DNA of 34,495 bases from a bacterium (GTDB lineage: Bacteria > Vulcanimicrobiota > Xenobia > Xenobiales > JADMJV01): contig JASBRJ010000395.1 in NCBI GenBank assembly GCA_030149525.1, forward strand, positions 1 to 34,495, read 5' to 3'. Made by a program: the position numbers and the translations under genes. The stretch's first letter is position 1. Each line of letters opens with the position of its first letter. Shown piece by piece: positions 8,126 through 15,344 of this stretch. Below the pieces are notes generated by a model, which saw nothing but the letters and a program-made list of their open reading frames with translations, did no database searches and was not told the DNA's origin.

Positions 8126-8133
8126 CACCTCCC
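8126..8133 (-). promoter_or_regulatory. Ribosome binding site that fixes the TTG start of rocD
   Basis: GGGAGGTG on the minus strand; its GGAGG core lies six bases before TTG 8121. No ATG at this spacing competes. Confidence 0.75.
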
Positions 8134-8237
8134 TTAGTTGTGAAATCTCTTGTCTTATCTTTCGGAGCATGCACTCTCATACCCTAGAAGTCTAACCGGA
8201 AGGTTTTCTGCAGGGTTGCCCCGGGAATATTTTTGTT

Positions 8238-9149
8238 ATGCCCGAGTTGCCCGACGTGGAAAACTATTGTTCGGCCTTGAATCGAATTGTTCGTGGACAG
8301 ACCTTAGAGCGAGTCACTCTGAAGAGTCCCTTTCTGCTTCGTACGGTGGAGCCGGCGCTGTCGAGCTTCGAGGGGCATGTTTTGAAAGCGGTCCACCGAG
8401 AGGCCAAGCAGATTGTTCTCACTTTCGAGGATGGAAGGCGATTGCTGATTCATCTGATGATCGCCGGTCGCCTGCGCTGGCGAGATAAGGGAAAAAAGGT
8501 TCCCGCCAGCAATCTGATGGCGCTTTTTGAGTTCTCCGCAGGCACGCTGATCTTCACCGAGGCCGGCAAGAAGAAGAGGGCTCGGCTTTACGCTCTCGAT
8601 TCAGGGGAAGACGCACTCGAGCCGTTTCGCAAAGGCGGGTTGGAGGTCTTGCAGGCGAGCTTCTCGGAATTTGAGGAACGTCTTCGCCTTCGCAACCACA
8701 CTCTTCGCCGGGCTTTGACCGATCAACGGCTATTCTCCGGCATAGGAAACGCCTACTCTGATGAAATCTGTTTTAAAGCGGGCATCTCGCCTCTCAAGCA
8801 GACTCAGAAGTTGAGCGACCAGGAGTGCAAAACTCTCTACGAGGCATCTCGTTCGGTATTGAAGTCTTGGTGTCGACTTTTGGCAGACGAGGTGGGCGAA
8901 GGCTTTCCCGAAAAAGTTACCGCTTTTCATCCCAAGATGTATGTCCACGGTCGTTACGGCGAGCCCTGTCTCGTGTGCGGTCAGACGGTTCAGAGGATTC
9001 GCTACGCCTCCAATGAGACCAATTATTGTCCCCAATGCCAGAACGAAGGAAGACTTTTAGCCGATCGCTCGCTCTCCCGACTCCTTAAGTCGGACTGGCC
9101 CAAGACCGCCGATGAGTTGGAATACCACATGGAAGCCCGGCGGAGTTGA
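8238..9149 (+). CDS. Formamidopyrimidine-DNA glycosylase family protein (Fpg/MutM/Nei-like)
   Basis: Fpg/Nei enzymes excise oxidised bases and nick the abasic site using the N-terminal proline. After Met removal the product starts PELPDVE, giving the catalytic Pro2 and Glu3. HLMIAGRLRW (72-81) matches the core segment after the beta-hairpin. The helix-two-turn-helix DNA-binding region includes LFSGIGNAYSDEI (165-177). The C-terminal zinc finger has Cys244, Cys247, Cys264 and Cys267. The length (303) is slightly above E. coli MutM (269). The PELPDVE start and the EKVTAFHPKMYVHGRYGEPC region resemble a distinct Fpg-like subfamily, so I do not assign mutM; 8-oxoguanine as substrate is likely but unproven. 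The ATG at 8238 is fixed by the need for Pro at position 2. It converges on the dehydrogenase gene. Confidence 0.9.
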   Translation: MPELPDVENYCSALNRIVRGQTLERVTLKSPFLLRTVEPALSSFEGHVLKAVHREAKQIVLTFEDGRRLLIHLMIAGRLRWRDKGKKVPASNLMALFEFSAGTLIFTEAGKKKRARLYALDSGEDALEPFRKGGLEVLQASFSEFEERLRLRNHTLRRALTDQRLFSGIGNAYSDEICFKAGISPLKQTQKLSDQECKTLYEASRSVLKSWCRLLADEVGEGFPEKVTAFHPKMYVHGRYGEPCLVCGQTVQRIRYASNETNYCPQCQNEGRLLADRSLSRLLKSDWPKTADELEYHMEARRS

Positions 9150-9152
9150 AAC

Positions 9153-9172
9153 TTGGGCCCGACCGGGCTCAA
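9153..9172. terminator. Hairpin between convergent genes, possible terminator
   Basis: TTGGGCCC and GGGCTCAA pair (8-9 base pairs including one G-T) around a very short loop. The hairpin lies between the convergent Fpg-family and dehydrogenase genes and includes the dehydrogenase stop. There is no clear T-run on the plus side, and only a GTTT on the minus side, so intrinsic termination is uncertain. Confidence 0.4.
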
Positions 9173-10104
9173 AGCTTGAGAAGAACCTTGGCGGCCCCGC
9201 GCCTTGCTGCGTGTTCGAAGGCGGCCATAGACTCCTCAATGGGGTAAATCTTTTCAATGAGAAAGCGTGGGTCGACCCGATTCTCGGCTAGAGCTTCGAG
9301 GGCCGGGGCGAATCGTCCGCAACGGGATCCCAGAACTTGGATTTCATTGATGACTATAAGGGATAGATTCAACTGGTGAGGATCGGCGACGGTTGTCTTC
9401 AGGATGACGGTGCCCTGAGGTTTGACATCGGACAGGGCTCTTTCCAGGCCGCTCACCGAGCCGGTCGCTTCCACAACCAGAGGAAACGCGTGAGGAGACG
9501 GCTGGTCCGCGGTAAGAGTTTCGACCTTGTGAGCCAGAGCTTCCAGCTTTGAAGTGTGTTTGCCCACCCAGGTGACCTTGCATCCAAGGTCTTCGAGGGC
9601 TAAAGCGCACAGAGCTCCAAGCTTGCCGTCTCCTAAGACGAGAGCTTCGTTGGGGAGCTCGCCCATCTGTTCTTGAATCTGATAGGCAGCAGCTAAAGGC
9701 TCGGCAAAGACCGCCACTTCATCGGGAACGTGGGGGGGGACTTCCAGCAGATTTTCCAACGGCAAGGTAAATCTTTCGGCCATAACTCCATCCCGATTGA
9801 GAATGCCGAGCACGGTTCTTCCCTCCTGGTGTCGGGGGTCTTTCACGATGTTGTCCCGGGGGGAGCAGTTGATCTCTCCAACCACCCGTTTGCCCACCCA
9901 GCTTGGATCCGAACATTCTTCCACAATTCCTACGAACTCGTGACCAAGCACTCCCCGGAAACCCATGTAGCCCTTCACCAATTCCAGATCGGTTTTGCAG
10001 ATGCCGACCATGGTCGGTCGGATGACGGCTTCCTGGTCCAGGGGGGTAGGAGCGGCTCGCTCGGTGGTGTACTGGAGTTTTTCTTCAAGTAAGACGGCTT
10101 TCAT
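9169..10104 (-). CDS. Zinc-type alcohol/polyol dehydrogenase-like protein (MDR superfamily)
   Basis: This is a medium-chain dehydrogenase: an N-terminal GroES-like catalytic domain (1-130) and a Rossmann domain (about 150-280) with the dinucleotide motif GDGKLG (158-163). The catalytic zinc ligands are present: Cys36 in GICKTD, His55-Glu56 in GHEFVG and Glu135 in FAEPLA. The structural-zinc lobe that normally carries four cysteines is shortened to the region near Cys80 and has no Cys cluster, so only one zinc is expected. The length (311) is shorter than classic family members (about 340-350) for this reason. The substrate cannot be told; threonine, sorbitol or other sugar alcohol dehydrogenases are the nearest classes. 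It is divergent from the trehalase gene (80-base gap), which only weakly hints at carbohydrate metabolism. Confidence 0.85.
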   Translation of the reverse strand: MKAVLLEEKLQYTTERAAPTPLDQEAVIRPTMVGICKTDLELVKGYMGFRGVLGHEFVGIVEECSDPSWVGKRVVGEINCSPRDNIVKDPRHQEGRTVLGILNRDGVMAERFTLPLENLLEVPPHVPDEVAVFAEPLAAAYQIQEQMGELPNEALVLGDGKLGALCALALEDLGCKVTWVGKHTSKLEALAHKVETLTADQPSPHAFPLVVEATGSVSGLERALSDVKPQGTVILKTTVADPHQLNLSLIVINEIQVLGSRCGRFAPALEALAENRVDPRFLIEKIYPIEESMAAFEHAARRGAAKVLLKL

Positions 10105-10184
10105 GAGGGAATTCTTTTGAGGGGTTGGCGGGAAACCCCCTCTCCTGAGAAGGTCGATATCCGGTACACGCTCAATTTGTCTGA

Positions 10185-11702
10185 ATGGAAACCTCGCTGG
10201 TCACCATCGAAAACTACATAGAGAAAACCTGGCAAACCCTGACCCGGACGACCGCCGACTTGGTGGAGGCCGCCTCCGACCCAAAACTTGAGGGGGAAGC
10301 CCCTCTCCTTTACATCGCCCCTACCCAAGATCGTTCTCAAGTTGAGGAGTCGCTCAAAGAAGCCGGGAAGTCTGTAGAGCTGAGGGTTCTTCCGGCGGAT
10401 ATTCTCTCTCAGCCAAACTTTCCAGGACCTCACGGGCTTCTATACCTACCGCACTCCTACATCGTCCCCGGGGGGCGGTTCAATGAGATGTACGGCTGGG
10501 ACAGTTATTTCATCAATCTTGGTCTCTTGATTCAAGACAGAGTGGACGAAGCTCGCAAGATGGTGGAAAACCACCTCTATCAGGTTCGACACTACGGTTG
10601 TGTTCTCAACGCCAATCGTACCTACTATCTCACCCGCTCACAGCCTCCGTTTCTGGCCACCATGGTTCGAGACGTCTATCGGCGGACCCGCGATCTCAGG
10701 TGGCTGGGTGAGGCTTTCGAGGGTCTAGAGTCAACCTATCGTTTCTGGATGACCGAGCCTCATTTAACCCCAGAAACAGGACTCAGCCGCTACATCGATC
10801 TCGGCTCGGGACCGGCCCCGGAGGTGCTCGCTTCCGAGCGAGACGAGGAAGGGTTGACCCACTACCAGAGGATCGCAAAGGAATACGGTCGAGTGGTGAC
10901 CGAAGGGCCGGAAACCGAAGCTTGCCTCGGGTACGATATCGACCTTTTCTACGATAGAGGTTCGATGGCTTTGAAGCCTCTCTTCTATATTGGGGACCGA
11001 AGCATGCGTGAGTCGGGCTTTGACCCTTCCGACCGTTTCGGCAGGTTCAATGTGGATGTGATTCATTACAATCCCGTTGATCTCAACAGCTTGCTTTATC
11101 TCTTTGAACAGGATATGGCGGAAATTTCTCAAGAGCTAGGCTTTCCGGAGTCGCAAGTGTCTCGCTGGACTCAGGCTGCAGATTCTCGGCGTGTGGCCAT
11201 GCAAACGTATCTGTGGAATTCCCGGTCGGAGATGTTTGAGGACTATAACTTTCTCACTCAGAAGAGGCGCGCTTATCCGTTTGCTACCGCATATTTTCCG
11301 CTCTGGACGGGTTGGGCCACTCAGCAACAGGCAGATTCGCTGGCCGCTCATCTTAAGGATTTTCTCAAGCCCGGCGGATTGGTAACGTCTCTCAACGTGA
11401 GCGGAAATCAATGGGATAAGCCGTTCGGATGGGCTCCGCTCCAGCTAGTGGCAGCAGAGGGGCTGCAGAAATACGGCTACGAGGCCGAGGCCAAAGAGAT
11501 CGCAAAAAGATTCCTGGGCATGGTTGAGTCGGAATATCAGCGCACGGGAACCATCCTGGAAAAGTACGATGTGGAAGCGAGATCCTCATCGGTGTCCGAC
11601 GATATTCAGTTCGGATATTCCTCCAATGAAGTGGGCTTCGGCTGGACCAACGGTGTCTATTTAGCTCTGAAAGAAAGAATACTAGATCGACAGAGTCAAT
11701 AG
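10185..11702 (+). CDS. Cytoplasmic trehalase, GH37 family
   Basis: GH37 trehalases hydrolyse trehalose to two glucoses by inversion. Both family signatures are present: PGGRFNEMYGWDSYF (95-109) and QWDKPFGWAP (409-418). The general acid corresponds to Asp280 in RESGFDPSDRF. The region for the catalytic base differs from E. coli TreA: the GGGGEY segment is absent. Instead GYSSNEVGFGWTNGV (477-491) offers Glu482 two residues before GFGW, close to where the base lies in yeast Nth1-type enzymes. No signal peptide is seen, so it should act in the cytoplasm like TreF. The length is 505, with an unusual N-terminal segment of about 80 residues before the catalytic (alpha/alpha)6 barrel. The stop overlaps the stop of the convergent secreted-protein gene by seven bases. 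No trehalose synthesis genes are in view. Confidence 0.9.
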   Translation: METSLVTIENYIEKTWQTLTRTTADLVEAASDPKLEGEAPLLYIAPTQDRSQVEESLKEAGKSVELRVLPADILSQPNFPGPHGLLYLPHSYIVPGGRFNEMYGWDSYFINLGLLIQDRVDEARKMVENHLYQVRHYGCVLNANRTYYLTRSQPPFLATMVRDVYRRTRDLRWLGEAFEGLESTYRFWMTEPHLTPETGLSRYIDLGSGPAPEVLASERDEEGLTHYQRIAKEYGRVVTEGPETEACLGYDIDLFYDRGSMALKPLFYIGDRSMRESGFDPSDRFGRFNVDVIHYNPVDLNSLLYLFEQDMAEISQELGFPESQVSRWTQAADSRRVAMQTYLWNSRSEMFEDYNFLTQKRRAYPFATAYFPLWTGWATQQQADSLAAHLKDFLKPGGLVTSLNVSGNQWDKPFGWAPLQLVAAEGLQKYGYEAEAKEIAKRFLGMVESEYQRTGTILEKYDVEARSSSVSDDIQFGYSSNEVGFGWTNGVYLALKERILDRQSQ

Positions 11703-12586
11703 TTCTTGGCTCGAAGGACCTCTTCGGAGTCGGCGCTGCCCTTAGCCCTCAGTGGATCTTCAGGGTAAGTGACCCGTCTTTCTTTTCGAACACTTAAAGG
11801 GTCCTTGCTTTCATCTCCGGAGCGGGCCCGAAGTTCCGGCGAGCCCCATGTGTAGGGATCGGCTTGCAGTGGGTCTTTGGCTTTTTCCACAGGGGTGCGA
11901 TCGGGCGGTCCAGGTAAGGCAACCATCTCCTTGCTGACCCGAAAATACCTGTCCGGGGGGAGAGCGGACAAGAAGGGGCCGTTGGGCAGAGGGAGTCTGA
12001 CCGAAATGGGCCCCTGGTCAAGGGAAAAGCCTCTCACCAGGTAGAGATGTTGGTCGATCTCAGGACCGTCGAAACGTTCCAGCTTCCCCTTGTCGTTGAT
12101 CAGAGCATCGGTCGTACCGGCTCCGCTCTCCAAAGTGATTCGACCCGCCAGAGTTTGGCGTCGGAGCCGCAGAAAGTCGTTGGGGCCTGCCACTTGACTG
12201 ACCGTGCCGCCGCGAGTTCGGAAGTAGATCTGTTGATCGGGAAGCAGCCAGCTGACCTCTGAGCGAGTGGTCTTGAATTTGTAAGTCTGGCCGTCGAGAT
12301 AGGCGGTCACGGTGCTCATTCGCCGGCTGACCGTTTCCGTTTCCAGGCGGAGGGTGGAAGTGGGAAAAAGAATTCGTGCCCGGTCCTTGTCCCAGTTGAT
12401 ACGCACTCTCTGGCCTGCCTGCTCGACCACCATAAGCGTTTGGTAGCCTCGGTCCTGGCGACTGACCACCTTGGAGCCGGGAGTGAGATAGATTTCATAG
12501 TGATCGTTCTTCAGGACCGGCTGGTCGGCCGCGGCAAGTCCCGCCGTGAGCAGGAGGAGCATGAGACTCAAAATTCTTGTGCGCAT
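11696..12586 (-). CDS. Secreted protein of unknown function with C-terminal DPL repeats
   Basis: I do not recognise a family. A clear Sec signal peptide (hydrophobic 5-18, cleavage probably after AAA at 20) precedes about 275 exported residues. The middle (about 25-215) is rich in beta-prone segments with alternating charged and hydrophobic residues, and contains no Cys. The C-terminal quarter (from about 235) is charged, probably disordered, and repeats a short motif: KDPLQ, KDPLS, EDPLRAK and the related EEVLRAK. The gene is convergent with trehalase and their ends overlap (11696-11702). It is divergent from the histidine kinase gene across an 88-base gap. A periplasmic or extracellular structural role is possible but not shown. 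Confidence 0.75.
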   Translation of the reverse strand: MRTRILSLMLLLLTAGLAAADQPVLKNDHYEIYLTPGSKVVSRQDRGYQTLMVVEQAGQRVRINWDKDRARILFPTSTLRLETETVSRRMSTVTAYLDGQTYKFKTTRSEVSWLLPDQQIYFRTRGGTVSQVAGPNDFLRLRRQTLAGRITLESGAGTTDALINDKGKLERFDGPEIDQHLYLVRGFSLDQGPISVRLPLPNGPFLSALPPDRYFRVSKEMVALPGPPDRTPVEKAKDPLQADPYTWGSPELRARSGDESKDPLSVRKERRVTYPEDPLRAKGSADSEEVLRAKNY

Positions 12587-12595
12587 GCCTTCTCG

Positions 12596-12611
12596 TTCCC
12601 AAATCTGGGAA
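12596..12611. promoter_or_regulatory. Inverted repeat in the divergent promoter region
   Basis: TTCCCA-AATC-TGGGAA is a perfect 6-base dyad between the secreted-protein gene and the histidine kinase gene. Its position ten bases upstream of the minus-strand start fits an operator or a small 5'-UTR hairpin. A TTGACA at about 12637-12642 could be a -35 element for the kinase gene, but no good -10 follows. Confidence 0.35.
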
Positions 12612-12674
12612 TTTCACACACTCAGAGCCCTTGATTTTGACAGGGCAGAAGCCAGGCTCCAAGAACTCTAGCCC

Positions 12675-15344
12675 GTGCGCTCTTATGCTTTGAAATCCAC
12701 TCTGATCATGCTTACCATCGACTTCTTCTTTATGTCGATCCTTTGTTATGCACTGGGATTGCTGGTGGGGGTGATCCCGGATGCCAGGGCCGAATTCCTC
12801 AAAGTGGCGGCCTTATCGTACGGCGTGAAAACAATCATTTGGCTTGTTATGCGCGTTCCACTCCTGCTCCCTATCGACCGATGGATCAAGAGAGGCATGC
12901 CCGCTGAAGACAACGACCCGGGCCTGGTGCGAAGCATCTATTTTTTTCCTTATGATTTTTCCGTTTTCTACGGATTCCTTATTTTCGGATACTTTGCGGT
13001 CATGATGCTACTTATGATCTCCGGCAAAGCGGGCGTTCATCTTTCCAACGATATGATGCTCCCCGGTTTGCTCTTTGCCGGAGCTATCGGTTGCGGAGCG
13101 ATCGCCATCGGTGTACCGGTCAATCTTTTGCTCACGGCGAAGTTCTCCAAGAGGCTCTCGGAGCGGAAGACGTCCTCTTTTGCCGACATCCCCGGCAAAG
13201 AGATCTCCCTCCAGAAAAAGATGGGAACGGTCGCTCTGGCCCTTGGCTGTGCGCCCAGTTTGCTTCTCTTCAGCTTCGCCAGTTTTCTCCAGTACGAAGG
13301 TCTTTACAAGGAGGCGGAAAGATTGGCCGGCAATGTGGCTCAGAGGCTGCAAGTCGAGCGGAGAGAGGACTTGGGCCGTTGGTCCATGGAGAATACTTTC
13401 CCCTTTGCCGTTGAGAGCCGGGGACCGGTTTTTGACGGCGCACACACTCCTGAGCCGGTAGCCCTAACGCTTTTCGACGACGAGACCTATGTGGGCGGAG
13501 AGACCAAGCTGATTCGGGAGCGGCGGGTTGGATATGTTTTAAAATACGCCGAGGGTGGTGAGACAGGCGTTTTGGTTCGGGTACCACGGCCCGACAACAA
13601 CTATCTTGCCTTGAGCTTGATTATGGTTCTAGCCTGCCTCTGGCCCCTGCTGACCTCATTTCTCACGGTGCAGACCATCGTAAAACCAGTCTCCGTCATC
13701 GCTGGAATCTTTCATCGAATCATAGGCCGCGGACGCACCGAAGACGCCGACACCGTTCCCATCTTCTACAAAGACGAAGTGGGGAGACTGGCCTACAACG
13801 CCAATCGCACCATCAACATCATCACCGAGGCTCGCCAGATGCTCGAGCACAACGCTCGGGATTTGGCGGCGAAGAATCGTGAGTTGAAAGAGGCCTATCG
13901 GACCAAGGGAGAGTTCCTGGCTAATATGTCCCACGAGTTGAGAACGCCTCTCAACGCCATCATCGGCTTCAGCCGCCTCATGAAGAGGAAATTAAAAGAC
14001 ACGCTACCGCCTCGCCAAAAGAAAAATCTCGACCTCATTCAGCAGTCGGGCGAACAGTTGCTGGTTCTGGTCAACGATCTTCTCGATTTCGAGAAGATTG
14101 AGGCTGGAAAGCTCACTGTGCGTCGGGAAGAGTTTGAATTGGCGCCGTTCTTCGAGTCGCTCTACTCCACCCTCGAGTCGACGGCTCAAGAGAAAGGGTT
14201 GGAATTGGTCTTCAAGACCGAGGACTGTCCTGCGGTGATTTCAAGTGATAAAGAGCGATTGCGACAGATCCTCACCAACCTGATCACCAATTCGTTGAAG
14301 TACTCAGATGAGGGCAAAGTGGTATTTGAGGCAGCTCAAGAAGAACTCCACCTGGTGCTCACCGTTACCGATGAGGGGATCGGTATGACAGCCGATCAGG
14401 TGGAGAAGATCTTTGATCCGTTTCATCAAGTGGACGGCAGCGAGACAAGGGAACGCGGTGGAGTCGGTTTAGGTCTGGCTATCGTGGGCCGGCTGGTGGG
14501 CCTTCTGAGAGGGCAGATTAACGTTGTTTCCGAGAAAGGCGTGGGGTCGACCTTCACGGTCACTCTTCCGCTTCAGGCCGGGACCGGTCACTTGAAGCCG
14601 AAAGGCCGTGGCGCCGAGGTCCTTGTGGTGGACGATAACGTGGATTACCTGGAGTCGATGCATAACGAACTCACAGAGGCGGGATTTCGGGTCACCGTGG
14701 CTGAGAGCGGTAAAGAGGCTCTGGAGAAGCTAGAACTCTTTTCGCCCAGCATTATTCTGCTGGATATCATTATGCCGGAAATGGACGGCTGGCAAGTTCT
14801 GCAAGAGATTCGCAAAAAGGGCGGCTTTGCTAAAGTTCCCGTGGTCATAACGAGCGTGGTGGACGAAAAGCCGGCCGGACTCGATCTTGAGATCACGGGT
14901 TGGCTGACCAAACCCTTTGACTTTCAGTCGCTCAAGGAGCTTCTGGCGGGTCAGGCCGCCCAATCAGGGGAAGCTTTCGAAGGAAGTCTTTTGATCGTTG
15001 AGGACGATCCGCACACGGCCCAGTTGTTAGAGCAAACCTTTGAGGAGAGCGGTATCGCCTCCACCACCGTATCCACTGAGAAAGAAGCCCTAAAGCTCCT
15101 CGACGAGTCTCTTCCCCAGGCGATGATCTTGGATCTGAATCTAGCTCAGGGGAGTGGCTGGGCAGTCCTTGCTCATTTGAGAACTATGCCGGGCCACGAA
15201 AACACCCGGGTCTTTGTTTATACGGCAAGCGATCTGCAAGATTCTGAGCGTGATAAGCTCAACGAAACCCTGGTCACCATTGTTCACAAACACGGCAACA
15301 ATAGCTTGAGTGATCTTGTGGGTTCAATTTTGAACGATAGCTGA
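12675..15344 (+). CDS. Membrane-bound hybrid sensor histidine kinase with two receiver domains
   Basis: The N-terminal part has about six hydrophobic segments (roughly 8-33, 45-65, 98-117, 128-155, 183-208, 308-331). A loop of about 100 residues lies between the last two and is probably the sensing region; a HAMP-like linker follows (335-390). The kinase core has the phosphorylated His420 in NMSHELRTPLNAIIGF, Asn539 in the N box, DEGIG (567-571) and GVGLGLAIV (596-604). Receiver 1 (about 648-760) has phospho-acceptor Asp697 and Lys746-Pro. Receiver 2 (about 772-885) has Asp820, Thr850 and Lys872 followed by His, not Pro. No Hpt or output domain is attached, so phosphate must pass to a separate protein. 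The start is GTG. Its end overlaps the convergent DUF4132-like gene by 21 bases. The single-domain regulator at 19449-19844 is a possible but unproven partner. Confidence 0.93.
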   Translation: MRSYALKSTLIMLTIDFFFMSILCYALGLLVGVIPDARAEFLKVAALSYGVKTIIWLVMRVPLLLPIDRWIKRGMPAEDNDPGLVRSIYFFPYDFSVFYGFLIFGYFAVMMLLMISGKAGVHLSNDMMLPGLLFAGAIGCGAIAIGVPVNLLLTAKFSKRLSERKTSSFADIPGKEISLQKKMGTVALALGCAPSLLLFSFASFLQYEGLYKEAERLAGNVAQRLQVERREDLGRWSMENTFPFAVESRGPVFDGAHTPEPVALTLFDDETYVGGETKLIRERRVGYVLKYAEGGETGVLVRVPRPDNNYLALSLIMVLACLWPLLTSFLTVQTIVKPVSVIAGIFHRIIGRGRTEDADTVPIFYKDEVGRLAYNANRTINIITEARQMLEHNARDLAAKNRELKEAYRTKGEFLANMSHELRTPLNAIIGFSRLMKRKLKDTLPPRQKKNLDLIQQSGEQLLVLVNDLLDFEKIEAGKLTVRREEFELAPFFESLYSTLESTAQEKGLELVFKTEDCPAVISSDKERLRQILTNLITNSLKYSDEGKVVFEAAQEELHLVLTVTDEGIGMTADQVEKIFDPFHQVDGSETRERGGVGLGLAIVGRLVGLLRGQINVVSEKGVGSTFTVTLPLQAGTGHLKPKGRGAEVLVVDDNVDYLESMHNELTEAGFRVTVAESGKEALEKLELFSPSIILLDIIMPEMDGWQVLQEIRKKGGFAKVPVVITSVVDEKPAGLDLEITGWLTKPFDFQSLKELLAGQAAQSGEAFEGSLLIVEDDPHTAQLLEQTFEESGIASTTVSTEKEALKLLDESLPQAMILDLNLAQGSGWAVLAHLRTMPGHENTRVFVYTASDLQDSERDKLNETLVTIVHKHGNNSLSDLVGSILNDS

